64,000 nt of DNA from Syncephalis fuscata (lineage: Eukaryota > Zoopagomycota > Zoopagomycetes > Zoopagales > Piptocephalidaceae): NCBI GenBank assembly GCA_025786725.1, contig JAHLTZ010000007.1, positions 186,001 to 250,000 of the forward strand. The letters run 5' to 3'. Positions within the stretch are counted from its first letter, which is position 1. Every line of letters starts with the position of its first letter. The notes under the pieces are model-generated. The model was not told the DNA's origin. It ran no database searches and saw nothing but the letters and a program-made list of their open reading frames with translations. Shown piece by piece: positions 1 to 11,193 of this stretch. The position numbers were made by a program, and so were the translations under genes.

Positions 1-69
1 TCGTGTTCTCTTTCTTGTTGAATGTTTGGTTTGTATGTATTATTAGTCATTAAATTGGCATTCGCAAAC

Positions 70-339
70 TCATTTGTAATACCAAGTACATCGTTTAATT
101 GCACGCGCTTTTGAAAGACGCACTGTCAGTGGGTAGGTGCCGCGTGGTGTTAACGGCTTCTTTACATGCATGGAAAACAATTGGTGATAGGCCTTGACAT
201 ATGCAGTAGCAATGCATGTCTGCCACCTAATGAGCTCATAATAATTGCTATGATTGTTAGTGTTACTATTGTCGTCGTCGTCTACTAATATAAGGAAGGG
301 GGAGGGAAGACTGGGCGGATGGTTTTTCCATGACGTCAA
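70..339 (-). CDS. possible small hypothetical protein, poorly supported
   Basis: A minus-strand open frame of about 89 codons ends with TGA at position 70. Its C-terminal half (roughly RWQTCIATAYVKAYHQLF, then a basic stretch with RLSKARAIKRC) looks protein-like, but the frame has no upstream ATG in phase. An ATG at 331 on the minus strand in another frame, joined by a GTAG...TTAG intron (about 227-285), would nearly restore a 68-residue protein, but is one base out of phase. I recognise no family. It may be the last exon of a gene, or chance. Confidence 0.3.
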   Translation of the reverse strand: MTSWKNHPPSLPSPFLILVDDDDNSNTNNHSNYYELIRWQTCIATAYVKAYHQLFSMHVKKPLTPRGTYPLTVRLSKARAIKRCTWYYK

Positions 340-1138
340 ACTATTGCGGAGATGGTCATCGTTTTTATTTTCACGTTAATCTACGGATACAAACGGGACG
401 GTGTAGCTATTTCTGTGCCAGTATGGCCAACGCCATTTCGGTCTTCGGGCATATGAGTATCCGAAACAAAAATGGCTCTAGATGACAAAGCTTTGTCGCC
501 ACTCCTGCTTATTTTAGACAGAGAATCGATGTGACGGTTTCCTTTATGGATATTCAGAAAAAGAAAATTACTTCCATGGTGTGCTTAGGGAAAATCCATA
601 CCGCGTGTGCACGCGCAATGAATGATGGATATGAGGCGACAGAAATGTGCCCGTCTTGATTTAAAAGGACGACTGCATCGGCATTCGAGATGCAAGCATC
701 AATCCGCTATTATCTATTGCTATTTTTCCATCGTGTTTACTATTTAGTCTGTTGTGTGTCCAAAACGAAAAACTGATACAAGATTTATTGGCCAAGAATA
801 CCCGTTAAACGTGCGGCAAACGGCTATTCATCGTTTTCTTCGTCTTCTTCTGATAAGAAGGCATTTGCTCGTCAATGTAACTTACTAAGGCCTTATTCGA
901 ATCGACTCTTAGCGTGACCTCATATTCATACATAGTCTATACATCCATTGGTATTGGCATTGTCTATTTTTACTTGCTCATAGCATATTCGTATTTGCCA
1001 TTAGTTTTATAGATAGGCAGCTCGCGCGTGTGTGTTTGCGTGTTTCAATTCTACAACGTTAACCAAATTCACCATTATCTGACTCGTCTGTAATTATTGA
1101 TTTGCTTTCTTCTTCTTTATTGCTCAATAGCTATCAAA
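340..1138. other. gene-free stretch upstream of LAG1
   Basis: No open frame with protein-like composition or splice signals is visible. It probably contains the LAG1 promoter and 5' leader. A palindromic TGACGTCA (CRE-like) octamer lies just left of it, at 331-338. Confidence 0.5.
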
Positions 1139-2726
1139 ATGCAAGCAGCATCGTCAACCCATTTTACTGCAGCGATGACATCCGTCAATCTAAATAGCAG
1201 CGGCGGTACTAATGCCCCTATTCGCCGTCGTTCCCTAGGCGTACCCCGTAGCTCTAACCAGCCTATGAATACCATTACAACACTATATAAGGAACAGATA
1301 GCTACTACGCCAAATCCCTCATTTATTCAAACGCGTATTAATCGTATTACTCAACAAAATCGATGGCAATTTGGTAAGTGGTGTAAAATCAAGTTAAATA
1401 ACTCAGTTTAATAACGTGAACTATTTTATTAGATGTACCAATAGCCATTATTCTTGGTTTGTTAATACTTGATTTCATGGGTGTTGAACAAGCACGTATT
1501 TTCACTCGATTACAACATCGACAACCAGCGCATCATGGTGCAGTAAAAGACACACCAATAGATCCATTGGATGGATTCTCTCCTATCACAAACCTACCCG
1601 GTCCTTATTACCGTATGGGCTTTCTTGACGTGTACTTTGTAGCCTATATGACCCTTACACTGACCCTTTTCCGATCCTGTGTTATGCGCTACATACTGGA
1701 GCCCATTGGAAAATATTACGGTATTCGCAACATATCAAAGCTTGAACGATTTAAGGAACAAGGCTATCTGTGTGTCTATTATGCACTTTCATGGTCATCA
1801 GGCATGGTAAGTAGTTAATCAAATATATTTTATTTATATTTATATAATATTATTTAGTATATTATGTATAATTCACTCTATTGGTTCGATACAAAGCATT
1901 TCTGGATCAATTATCCTCATCGTGATTACACTTGGCACTCTAAAACCTACTATCTTACATCGTTGGCCTACACTCTCCATCTGATTTACGTTCTTCACGT
2001 GGAAGCAAAGCGTAAAGATTATCGTGCCATGTTTATTCACCATATTGTCACGGCCATGCTTATCACTTGCTCGTATCTTTCGCACTTTCCACGTATTGGT
2101 AATGCTGTGCTATGTATGATGGATTTCGCCGATATCATTTTACCGGTAAGTAGCAACTACTATAACACTATTATACATATACTCATACCGTTTGTCTACA
2201 GTTTGCTAAATGTCTACGCTATGCCAAGTTCCAACGGGCTTGTGACGTAGCTTTCGGTACCTTTGTTCTAGCGTGGATCTATACCCGCTTCTATTTGTAC
2301 GCACAAGTATGCTATGCCATTTATGCCGAGGCCGAACAGTATATTGAACCTATATGGGATCCAGCCCGCGGCGTCTTCCTTACCCGCAAGGCCCGTGTCT
2401 ATTTCCTCGCTCTATTTGCCGCACTCCAACTACTGATCATCTACTGGTTCGCCCTAATCTGCCGTGTTCTATGGCGTGTCATTTCCGGCGCCAATGCCCA
2501 CGATAACCGCAGTAGTGGCAGTGAAGAGGAAGAAGACGAAAAAGAGAAAAAGAAACAACAACGCAAGCTATCATCCAAATTGCTTATAAACAGCAACAGC
2601 ACCAATAGTACGTCTATTGATTCATTGGCTATGGAACTACAAACAGAACCAAGCACCACATCTATTAATGAGCTAGCTCATACTGATGAACGCTCCAGTC
2701 GTCTACGTCAACGCCATGCCGATTAA
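1139..2726 (+). CDS. LAG1: Lag1-type ceramide synthase (TLC domain)
   Basis: Predicted sphingosine N-acyltransferase of the ER membrane, making (dihydro)ceramide from a long-chain base and acyl-CoA. Four exons (1139-1373, 1433-1806, 1858-2145, 2202-2726), all with GTAAGT donors, join in frame to about 473 residues, normal for fungal Lag1/Lac1. The TLC core holds several hydrophobic segments and the Lag1 motif: a double histidine in RAMFIHHIVTAMLI, then an aspartate-bearing MMDFADIILPF. After the last transmembrane helix comes a strongly acidic-then-basic tail (SEEEEDEKEKKKQQRK), typical of the cytosolic end of fungal ceramide synthases. No homeobox-like domain is present. The first in-frame ATG after the leader is used. 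The frame is unbroken, so this is among the cleanest models in the window. Confidence 0.93.
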
Positions 2727-4881
2727 TCATCTTTCTTTATAGTATTACACTATTATTTAGAGATCATCTCTAATAGCCATAATAACCATTACAAAACATC
2801 ATCATCTTAATACTAATCAATAGGATGACGATTGTTGTTTGTTTGTTTGTCTGTTTGTTTGCTACTATGTTCGTTTCCTCTTTTCTTTAAAATCATCTGT
2901 TGTTTAGTCATACTTTATCCTTGCACTACTCTGCTTATCTGTTGTTGTTGTTGTTGTTGCTGATACTTATTCTCCATCTAGTATGTATCGTAGTTGTTCA
3001 ATTATTAATCTTTGGATAAAATTATAATAAATCTATAGTTTTATTTAATAGGACACGGTCTACATTCATGACATCAAACCAACTGTTTATTGGTTATTGA
3101 GACACGTGTACGTGCGTATGAACGCGTGGACGCGTGTTACTTGTGCCTTGACCAGTCAGCCAGTTAATGAACCGGTTACTGAATTCTATCAAAAGTGTGT
3201 GTGTGTTCTATCCTTTTTGCCCTTTGTTCTCTCTCTCTCCCCATCCACACTTATCCACTATCTAGGATTGATAAAGATTAACATTAGTATCCATATGACG
3301 TGTGTGATATTCCCATCTTGGCCATGCAGGTCACACCTCAACTTGTTCTTGAGACAGACATGTCCAGTCTATTTATTTCACCGAAATCTAATACATATCC
3401 ATACTAGTTAATTAACCGGTCATTTATTTACTATTCTTCAATGCTATAATATTAATAAATAAATAAGTTGTATTAAATCTACTTTATAGATTAATTTCCG
3501 ATGGTAGTGCATATCAGTATGTGTATAAGCTTTAATATATCTTGGCAGTCTCCTTTGCACGTTACTACGATCATCGTGTACATCCATGTACACACACACA
3601 CACTCGCCTACTTTGTATTCACTTGGACTGTTACTTATTATTGCCATTACGTATATAACTACTATGTATTTATTCTCTATAAAGACTTTCTCATCTAATA
3701 ATAGTCCTGTGGCCATTCATTGTCAATTCACCGTCATCGATCCTTCATTTTGTCAATGGACTACTTGTCACCTGCATGCCTTTTACAGGTTCATATCTAT
3801 ACGCATAGCCTTTTTGTTAATATCAGCCATATTAGTGAAAGGGAACAATAGACCATGCTACATGGATCATGCTATATGCATATACGCACCTCTATCTAAT
3901 TGTATTGGTGGCATGCTGTCCAATATTATTCCAGTGGACTTGTCCCCACGTTTCATTGGTACTATGATGATACTAATAATGAATATGACCACAGTTACTA
4001 ATGTTATAATAAACTATAATAATGAGTTCTTTATTCAATTCTATTACACATTTGCCATATACACACACAGACACAGACACAGACACAGAAAGAGATACAC
4101 AAACACACACAAACACACACACACACCTCCACTCTCTCTGATTTCTTTCTCTCTTATTCTCAACCACTCAACCACTCACTTATCCAACCAGTTACTCATT
4201 CTCAAATACTTGCTCACACTTCCCGTTCTCTTTGCCATTCACTCTATCCATTATACCAACAACCACAACTATAACAACAACAGCAGCAACTTGCAATCTT
4301 CAACAACGCACTCCATCTCTGTTACTTTTGAATCTCTCGTTCATTCAGTAAGTAGTTATTGATACCAATGGATATGACTAGTACTAACTGTAATCAGCTA
4401 TTCTAACCACCGCCGACGCTTTTCGCCTCTCGCTCTTTCGTCAATTCACTTCCGCGCCACCTCCTTTTGCTATCTATATTCTTCTACGCTGCTTATCTTT
4501 TCTTTGAACAGTAGTTGTCGATAGGAGACGCATTGCTATACATACTCACCCACTCACCCACTTACTCTATTTACTTATCTACTAGTGTTATTCATTGATA
4601 GTGGCGGGCTACTCCTTACTACAAAGCAGTATCCATTGATAACTAACTACCAGCGATAGTGGCAAGCGGTGCTTGTAGCAGACCCATTCATTCTATTCCA
4701 TACGCTGTTTATTCGTTGTCGGTGACCAAGTGACTTGCCCCGGCGGCAGCTTCTCCTTTTCTACAAGGTGGTCAGCGTCATTATTATCCGGTAAAGTTGG
4801 CGACTATTCTTCTGCACGGCCGCGTCGTATTAACTGATATATCTATATTGGTTAATCAAGTAGAGAAGCGGTATATTCTAT
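2727..4881. other. long gene-free stretch with simple repeats
   Basis: About 2.1 kb between LAG1 and the nucleotidyltransferase gene. Open frames here are low-complexity, lack splice continuity and overlap CA/CAGA microsatellites. It probably contains the LAG1 3' UTR and the promoter of the next gene. A (GTT)n tract lies near 2941. Confidence 0.55.
4060..4130. repeat. ACACAG / ACACAC microsatellite
   Basis: The sequence runs through repeated ACACAG units and then ACACACAA units. It is a simple repeat in a non-coding stretch. Confidence 0.9.
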
Positions 4882-7800
4882 ATGAGCCATCATTTATGGA
4901 TGGAGGTTGTAGCCTCAAATCATTCACCGCCGCCATTATTAACCGTATCATCTACAGCAACTACACCGCCAACGACGACGACTTCTACTACAAACACTAC
5001 ACCACAAGCGGCTACAAGTCATAGTCAACAACATTATCGAGGTAGAATACGCTCTCCATTAAGAATGAATGTCAATCAACCAGGTACCTTTACACCTGCA
5101 TCTACACCTACAACACCTCCAACTACAACAATAACACCATCGACCGGTCAATCGATATCTACTGTTGTATCACCGTCAGCTTATAGACTGACAGTGAATA
5201 GACGACCACATTCTAAATCATTTTCAAATGTTACAGATGTTATACGTCGGTCTTATACGCCTTCACCGCCACCGCCTTCATCTTCATCATCCACTTCGCT
5301 ATCATATAGTAGATCAAGTACACCGCCTATTGCTGTATCTACAAATGCTGCTTCAACTGGTCTACAACATCCACTTAGTCGGTCAATGCTCAATACTGCA
5401 TCTACGAGTAGTAATGATACGTCTAATTATACACAGATGTCATCTTCAGTAATGGCATCTAATAGGCATGGTCACGCTTACTCAAACACTCATACTAATA
5501 TGAATGGTCATAATAACAGCAATATAAATGGATCTGCGCCATTAATACCGCAACCTATGACACCATCTTCATCTAATAACAATAGTAACAACAATAACCA
5601 TAACAGCAATAGTAATATAAACAGTAATATGTTACCAGTGACCACAGCCAATAAAGTAGTAAAAACAGCAGCAGCAGCAGCAAGCAACAACAACTACCAG
5701 TAACAGTGTTCCATATTATCATGGACATAAATTATCCAATGGATCTACTGCTGTACACCAAACAAGCCATAGTAGGAATCCTAGTGGCAGTCACAGTAGT
5801 ACAATGAGTAATGGCAGTAATAGTCAACCACTTGGTACGCCATCTAGTTCACCGTTACGACGACATTTACCTACACCGCCACCACAAAATACGACATTGG
5901 CCAATACTCATCATGATTCTATTAATAGCCATAATAACAATAGTATTAGTAGTAACAGTAACGGTCATGGTACTTTTACTCAACAACCGGTTATGATGCA
6001 TTCATGTCCATCTCAGCCACCACCAGGTTTATCTCCACCTTCAGTTCTATTTCAACAACAACAACAACAACAACAAGCACTATCCACAGTGACTACAATA
6101 CCTCCAAACCTTCAAGGTACTGATATAAATTCATCGGCATCTTCACCTCGCTATTATTACGCGTATCATACGGCACCGGTACCTACTGGCCATACGCATA
6201 CTGGCAATAGTAATAATCATCATAATCATATGATGATGATGATGTCACAGGCTAATGTCAATCATGGTCTAGTCAACCACAATTCAAATCATACTGGTTC
6301 TAGTACAAAACGGACTACTCAAATACACGCCCATCCCTCATCAACAATACATCCACCACCACCACCAACCAACAACGACAACCACGGCCACGTATCATAG
6401 CAACAATGGCAGTAATGGTCATGGCAATACAAATCGACTAGTGGCACATACACCACCTTCACCCTCTAGTACAATGACGAGTTGTGCCTCTAGTGCTGCT
6501 TCAGTAGGCATTGATCCTGCCACGGCCACTACGTTAATACTAGGTATGCATCGTCAAATGAAACCGGCCACTCTATTATCTCTATTGCCTTATGCTTATC
6601 CGGCGGCATTGGCCGGTTTAATGAATATACTACAACAAGATGCGGCAGCTTCTTCTCTTTCACCGAGTGATGCTACAAGTGATACGCGAAAAGATACTAC
6701 AACGGCCAATTCAACAACAACAACAACAACTACTACTACTAATCAAAGTAATAATGGTGATTCAGCGTATTTGCAAGCATTGGCTCAATCGCCGGTTTAT
6801 TCGTTAACAGCATCTTTGTCGACTGCGCTATTGGATACGTCTATTCGACCACTAGCTCAAAGTGACAATGAGTGTAATGATACAAATGGTTCTACGGCTA
6901 ATTCAGATACAACAGCCGCATCCAACGCGAGTAAAGCAAAGACTCGACAAAACGATTATCAAAATGGGCATGTGCACCAGAAAAAGAATTAAAACTTACT
7001 GGAGATATGCTTATACTATACCAGGCAAGATATAATTGGTCAGAAATATACTAGTATAAGGCTAATTGATGTTATAGGCATTATTACCAAGTGTCGAAAG
7101 TGTAGAACGACGTCATCTATTTGTAACCAAACTACAGCGTATATTTAATACAGAATGGCCTAATCGAGGGGCTAATGTGCAACTATTCGGGTATTTATAC
7201 TTTTATCTAGTTAATACATAGTACTAATTAGAATATAGATCGACATTGAGTAATCTGGCCACTTCCTATAGCGATGTAGATATTTGTTTAATGTCACCAT
7301 GGTCTGGATTCAAGAATGTATATACAATGGCCGATGGTTTACGTAAATGTAAGTTATTAAATAGTAATTGTTAATAATAATCATAATAATTATCTTGGTA
7401 TTAGATGGTATGCGTAACGTATCTTGTGTACCAGGTGCCAAAGTACCCATTGTTAAACTATGGGATCCAGAATTGTAAGTTACTTAATACTTATTATTAA
7501 TATTTAGTAACACATAATCTATATAGTAAATTGGCCTGTGATATTAATGTTAATAATCCATTATCAGTACAAAATACGCGTATGGTGCGCGCCTATGTAT
7601 CTATTGATCCTCGGGTTAGACCCTTAACTATGATCATTAAACATTGGACAAAACGACGTGAATTAAACGATGCCGGTAAGTAGATATTATATAATACTAT
7701 ATAATATTGTATATAGTCTATAATTAACATATATAATTATAGCGGGTGGAGGTACATTATCTACTTATACCTGGGTCAACATGGTTATATTCTATCTACA

Positions 7801-9996
7801 AACAAGACAGCCACCTATTCTACCGGCTTTACAACACTCAATCGACCAGCTGATGCCGGACCAGGCTATTTCTTTGAACAAGTATCACAACTTACCGGAT
7901 TTGGATACCCAACCATGAATCATTAGGTGCTTTATTATATGGCTTTTTCAAATAGTAAGTAGATAGATTAATAGTCAAACACTGTACTCACTATGTCTTT
8001 ATAGCTATGCATTACAATTTAATTACAATCAACATGTTATATGTGTTCGATTGGGTAAATGTTTAAACAAAACAGAAAAAGGATGGCATATGGGTCGACA
8101 TGAACGTTTACTCTGTGTTGAAGAACCATTTACGCAACATCGCAATCTAGGCAATAGTGCCGACGATGTTAGTGTTAATGGCATTAGAGATGAATTTAGA
8201 CGAGCGCTTATGATTCTCCATCAACGAGCTGATTTATCAAGCATGTCTAAACGATTTGTATTTACATCTCCTACTACTGATAACAATGAAGCAGATCAAT
8301 TAAGCAAGGTTAACCATATATCGACTACTGCTAGTACTACTGCTAGTACCAGTACGTCTATCATTTGTTCTCCATGGATAGAATCAAACGATGAAACATC
8401 TAATGATCATGCTAGTTGTACAAAAATGGTAAGATGATTCATATTATATATGTATATATATATGTATATATATGTATTTATAGTATTAACATTTAATAAT
8501 AGAATAATGTGAATACAAATACAACAATTCATGTCACTCCACCAGGTCTACCTGTAACAACAAACAACAACAGTAATCAACCATTGACTAGAGTCAACTT
8601 TGCCGCTGCTACTGCTGCCACTGCTGCTACACCTTCAACATTTGCCATTTATCCTGCTTATACTAACCATAACAATACTGCCAATTATAAACCACCAAAT
8701 ATGGAAGTGTCTAATCAACCAATGATATGGATGATGTCTATGATGGATAGAGGGAATACGAATAGTAACGGTAACAGCCATTCCCATCCACCACCACCAG
8801 GATTCACAACCTCTGTACAATCACCACCATCACACTATCTACATCCATCTACACCACCTAATATGGCTATGTTAAGACATAATGCCTCTATTTGTACAGC
8901 ACCGATATTAACACCGACTACAACCAACACCCATGGCACTACTAGTACTAGTACTAATACAAACCATCGAGGACGGGCATGGACATTTGAGTCACCTTAT
9001 GTCAATCATCATGGACCCATGTCATCAGGACTAATGATGCATTCATTGTCATCCTCTTCAACATCTTCAATGGGACCTCATAACATTGTTGATACATTTA
9101 ATAAGGATCCATTAACAACAACAACAACAACAAATGGATCTAATATACCCTATAGCCACAGTAATATATCCATGCCTACAACAACAACACCGATAACCGT
9201 CAATTCATTATCTAAATTAGATGATGTTAATCAAACTGAAAATACAGGCCGTATGACTGAACTATCCACTTCTCCTAACCAAGGACAGTTAACAACAACA
9301 ACAACAACAACAACTCGTAAAGGACGTGCTCGTCATACTAACCAACGAGGAAGGAAATCAAAAAGGAAACCACCTTTTACATCCACTCAACCTCAAGAAT
9401 CAATGACATCAGATCGAGTAACTACCACCAATGGGTTATTAGATACAGATATGTCTAGTAATAAGTCATCTAATATACATTCTAATCATAATATGAATAT
9501 AAATCATCGACGATGGGAACAGTCACCTAGTAATGCTACTAGTATTAGTAATACTAGTACATCAATAACCACCAATAGTCTAGATTCTAATTTATATTCA
9601 TCGATGACCGTGCCTTCAACATCTACAATGACCCCGACTACAATGAATACTACTACTGGTCATCATCATCCTAACCATAACCATAACCATCCTCATAACC
9701 ATACCAATTATCGACATCGTTCTAGTTCAGCATCTAGTGGACAGAATTCCGTCTATAATGGTAGTCAGACTAGTAATACGAATAGTAATACGAATAGTAC
9801 TGGTACTGGTAATAATGGTACAGGAGAGAATCAACATCGCCGTAGATATAAACCACGCCGTCATGGCAATAACAACAATAACAACAATAGTAACAACAAC
9901 AATAGTAACAGTAATAATGGTAATGGTAATGGATCACATCATCATACCACTATAAACAATCATCATCGACATGGTTTAAAGTCTATGAATACATAG
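4882..9996 (+). CDS. Cid1-family nucleotidyltransferase (TUTase / non-canonical poly(A) polymerase) with very long low-complexity flanks
   Basis: Predicted to add U or A to RNA 3' ends in the cytoplasm. The catalytic core (about 6970-7760) has LFGST, the metal-binding pair in YSDVDICL, a third aspartate in LACDIN, and GTLSTYTW. A PAP-associated domain follows (about 7890-8240), with NHESLGALLYGFF and VEEPFTQHRNLG. Introns are 7025-7077 (GC-AG), 7191-7238, 7349-7404, 7475-7526, 7676-7742, 7955-8004 and 8429-8502. The core is flanked by roughly 700 N-terminal and 600 C-terminal residues rich in Asn, Thr, Ser, His and Pro, with two Arg/Lys-rich patches near the C-terminus that may bind RNA. Frame breaks occur near 5690, 6370, 6975, 7851 and 7909. 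The 7851 and 7909 ones are repaired by one extra base in short G or C runs. Start is the first ATG after an in-frame stop. Whether it adds U or A cannot be told from sequence. Confidence 0.85.
7025..7077 (+). other. GC-AG intron in the nucleotidyltransferase gene
   Basis: The conserved LTGDMLILYQ / ALLPSVESVERR junction is obtained only if the intron starts GCAAGA at 7025 and ends TATAG at 7077. It has a GGCTAATTG branch-like element 16 nt before the acceptor. The other introns of this gene start with GT. Confidence 0.75.
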
Positions 9997-10353
9997 TATT
10001 TATGACTAGGAAGAATAAGAATAATAATTATATGGATTAATAAGAGGTCATTTTTTTATTTGTTTCTATCTTTTCTCTTTCTTTATCTCTTTATTTGTTT
10101 GCTCATTATTTTCTATTTATCAATTTGTTGTTGTTTATCTGTCTCTATTTGTTTTCTCCAAGTTGTCATTTTATTCTTTATGTAATGTAGATTGCTATAT
10201 TTTGATAGTTTATATGATTGATAGTTTTTAATAATGTGAAAATTTTACATCCTTTTTTCTAATGTCATGGATGTGGCCACCCACTACGAGGGATTTTCTC
10301 TTCCTCTTTCCCGACTAGCTTGTTTGTTACAATCTTGTTGATTTATCGTCGCC

Positions 10354-10834
10354 ATGGAAAACGATCAAGGTGTCTGCGTTGACCTTTACGTGCCACGCAA
10401 GTGGTAAGTGTAATTAGAATCAAAAATAGAGAAAGAGGCGGCTATCGAATGAGATTTGAACCAACGCGATAATATTGATGATTATTTGCCATCTATATTA
10501 ACATATTGTTGTTGTTGTTGTTGTTGTTGTTAATAGCTCGGCCACTAACCGCCTCATTACCTCCAAGGATCACGCCTCGGTCCAAATTAACATTGGTGAG
10601 GTTGACCCCAAGGGTGTTTTGAACGGCAAGTTCCTCACTGTCGCTCTATGCGGTTATATCCGCGCCCAAGGTGAAGCCGACGACTCATTGAACCGCTTGG
10701 CCACCCAGCAAGGTTTCTTGAAGCAGTAAGTAATTGATATATAGTGTAAATTGTTGTATTGGTTTACTATAAGGGTATTGACATGTATTAACGCGCTATT
10801 ATTCTCCTCTAGAACCTGGTCCTATACTCAATAA
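10354..10834 (+). CDS. RPS21: 40S ribosomal protein S21 (eS21)
   Basis: Small-subunit ribosomal protein. Three exons (10354-10403, 10537-10725, 10813-10834) encode about 86 residues, the usual eS21 length, starting [20 protein letters not shown] and including the conserved [29 protein letters not shown] and a short C-terminal exon ending WSYTQ. The first intron lies just after the PRK segment and carries a (GTT)n tract before its acceptor. An intron close to the start codon is common in fungal ribosomal protein genes. I looked for a snoRNA in intron 1 and saw no convincing C/D pair. Confidence 0.95.
10506..10531. repeat. (GTT)n microsatellite in RPS21 intron 1
   Basis: Eight or so GTT units lie immediately before the TAATAG acceptor, replacing the usual polypyrimidine tract. 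Confidence 0.9.
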
Positions 10835-11193
10835 ACACTCCGAGATACTCACGCGTGTAAACCACCACCACATCCAATAGTTCTATGATCATGTTTTATT
10901 TGGCGGCGGCGGCAACGACGACGACGATGATGACAGGAGGTTAACGTAATAGCCAAAGTTGGAAGAAGATAGCGAATATTTGCGGTTTTTTATTCAACTT
11001 TCTATTCTATTCAATCTCTTTTTTATCTCTTTCGGTGTGTGCGGTGTGTATGCACATACGCGTCCAGGAATAAATGCACACTATTATCGTATATATTATT
11101 ATTCTTTTGTTTATTAATTAATGTAAATTGTGAAGACAAAGGAAGAATAAGAAATGAAGAATGTAACAAAATAGCAAAAATAAAGAATAAAAG

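Noticed and set aside
3586-4362. 258-codon plus-strand frame
   Set aside because: It overlaps a CA/CAGA microsatellite, starts inside repetitive sequence, has no splice continuity and its composition (His/Thr/Ile runs) follows the repeat rather than a protein.
4797-5024. 75-codon frame upstream of the nucleotidyltransferase
   Set aside because: No ATG of its own in a convincing context and it overlaps the start of the much better supported frame in another phase.
10404-10536. possible snoRNA or tRNA in RPS21 intron 1
   Set aside because: A TTGATGA-like and a GGTTCAAATC-like (minus strand) string occur, but no matching D box, anticodon arm or terminal stem could be found.
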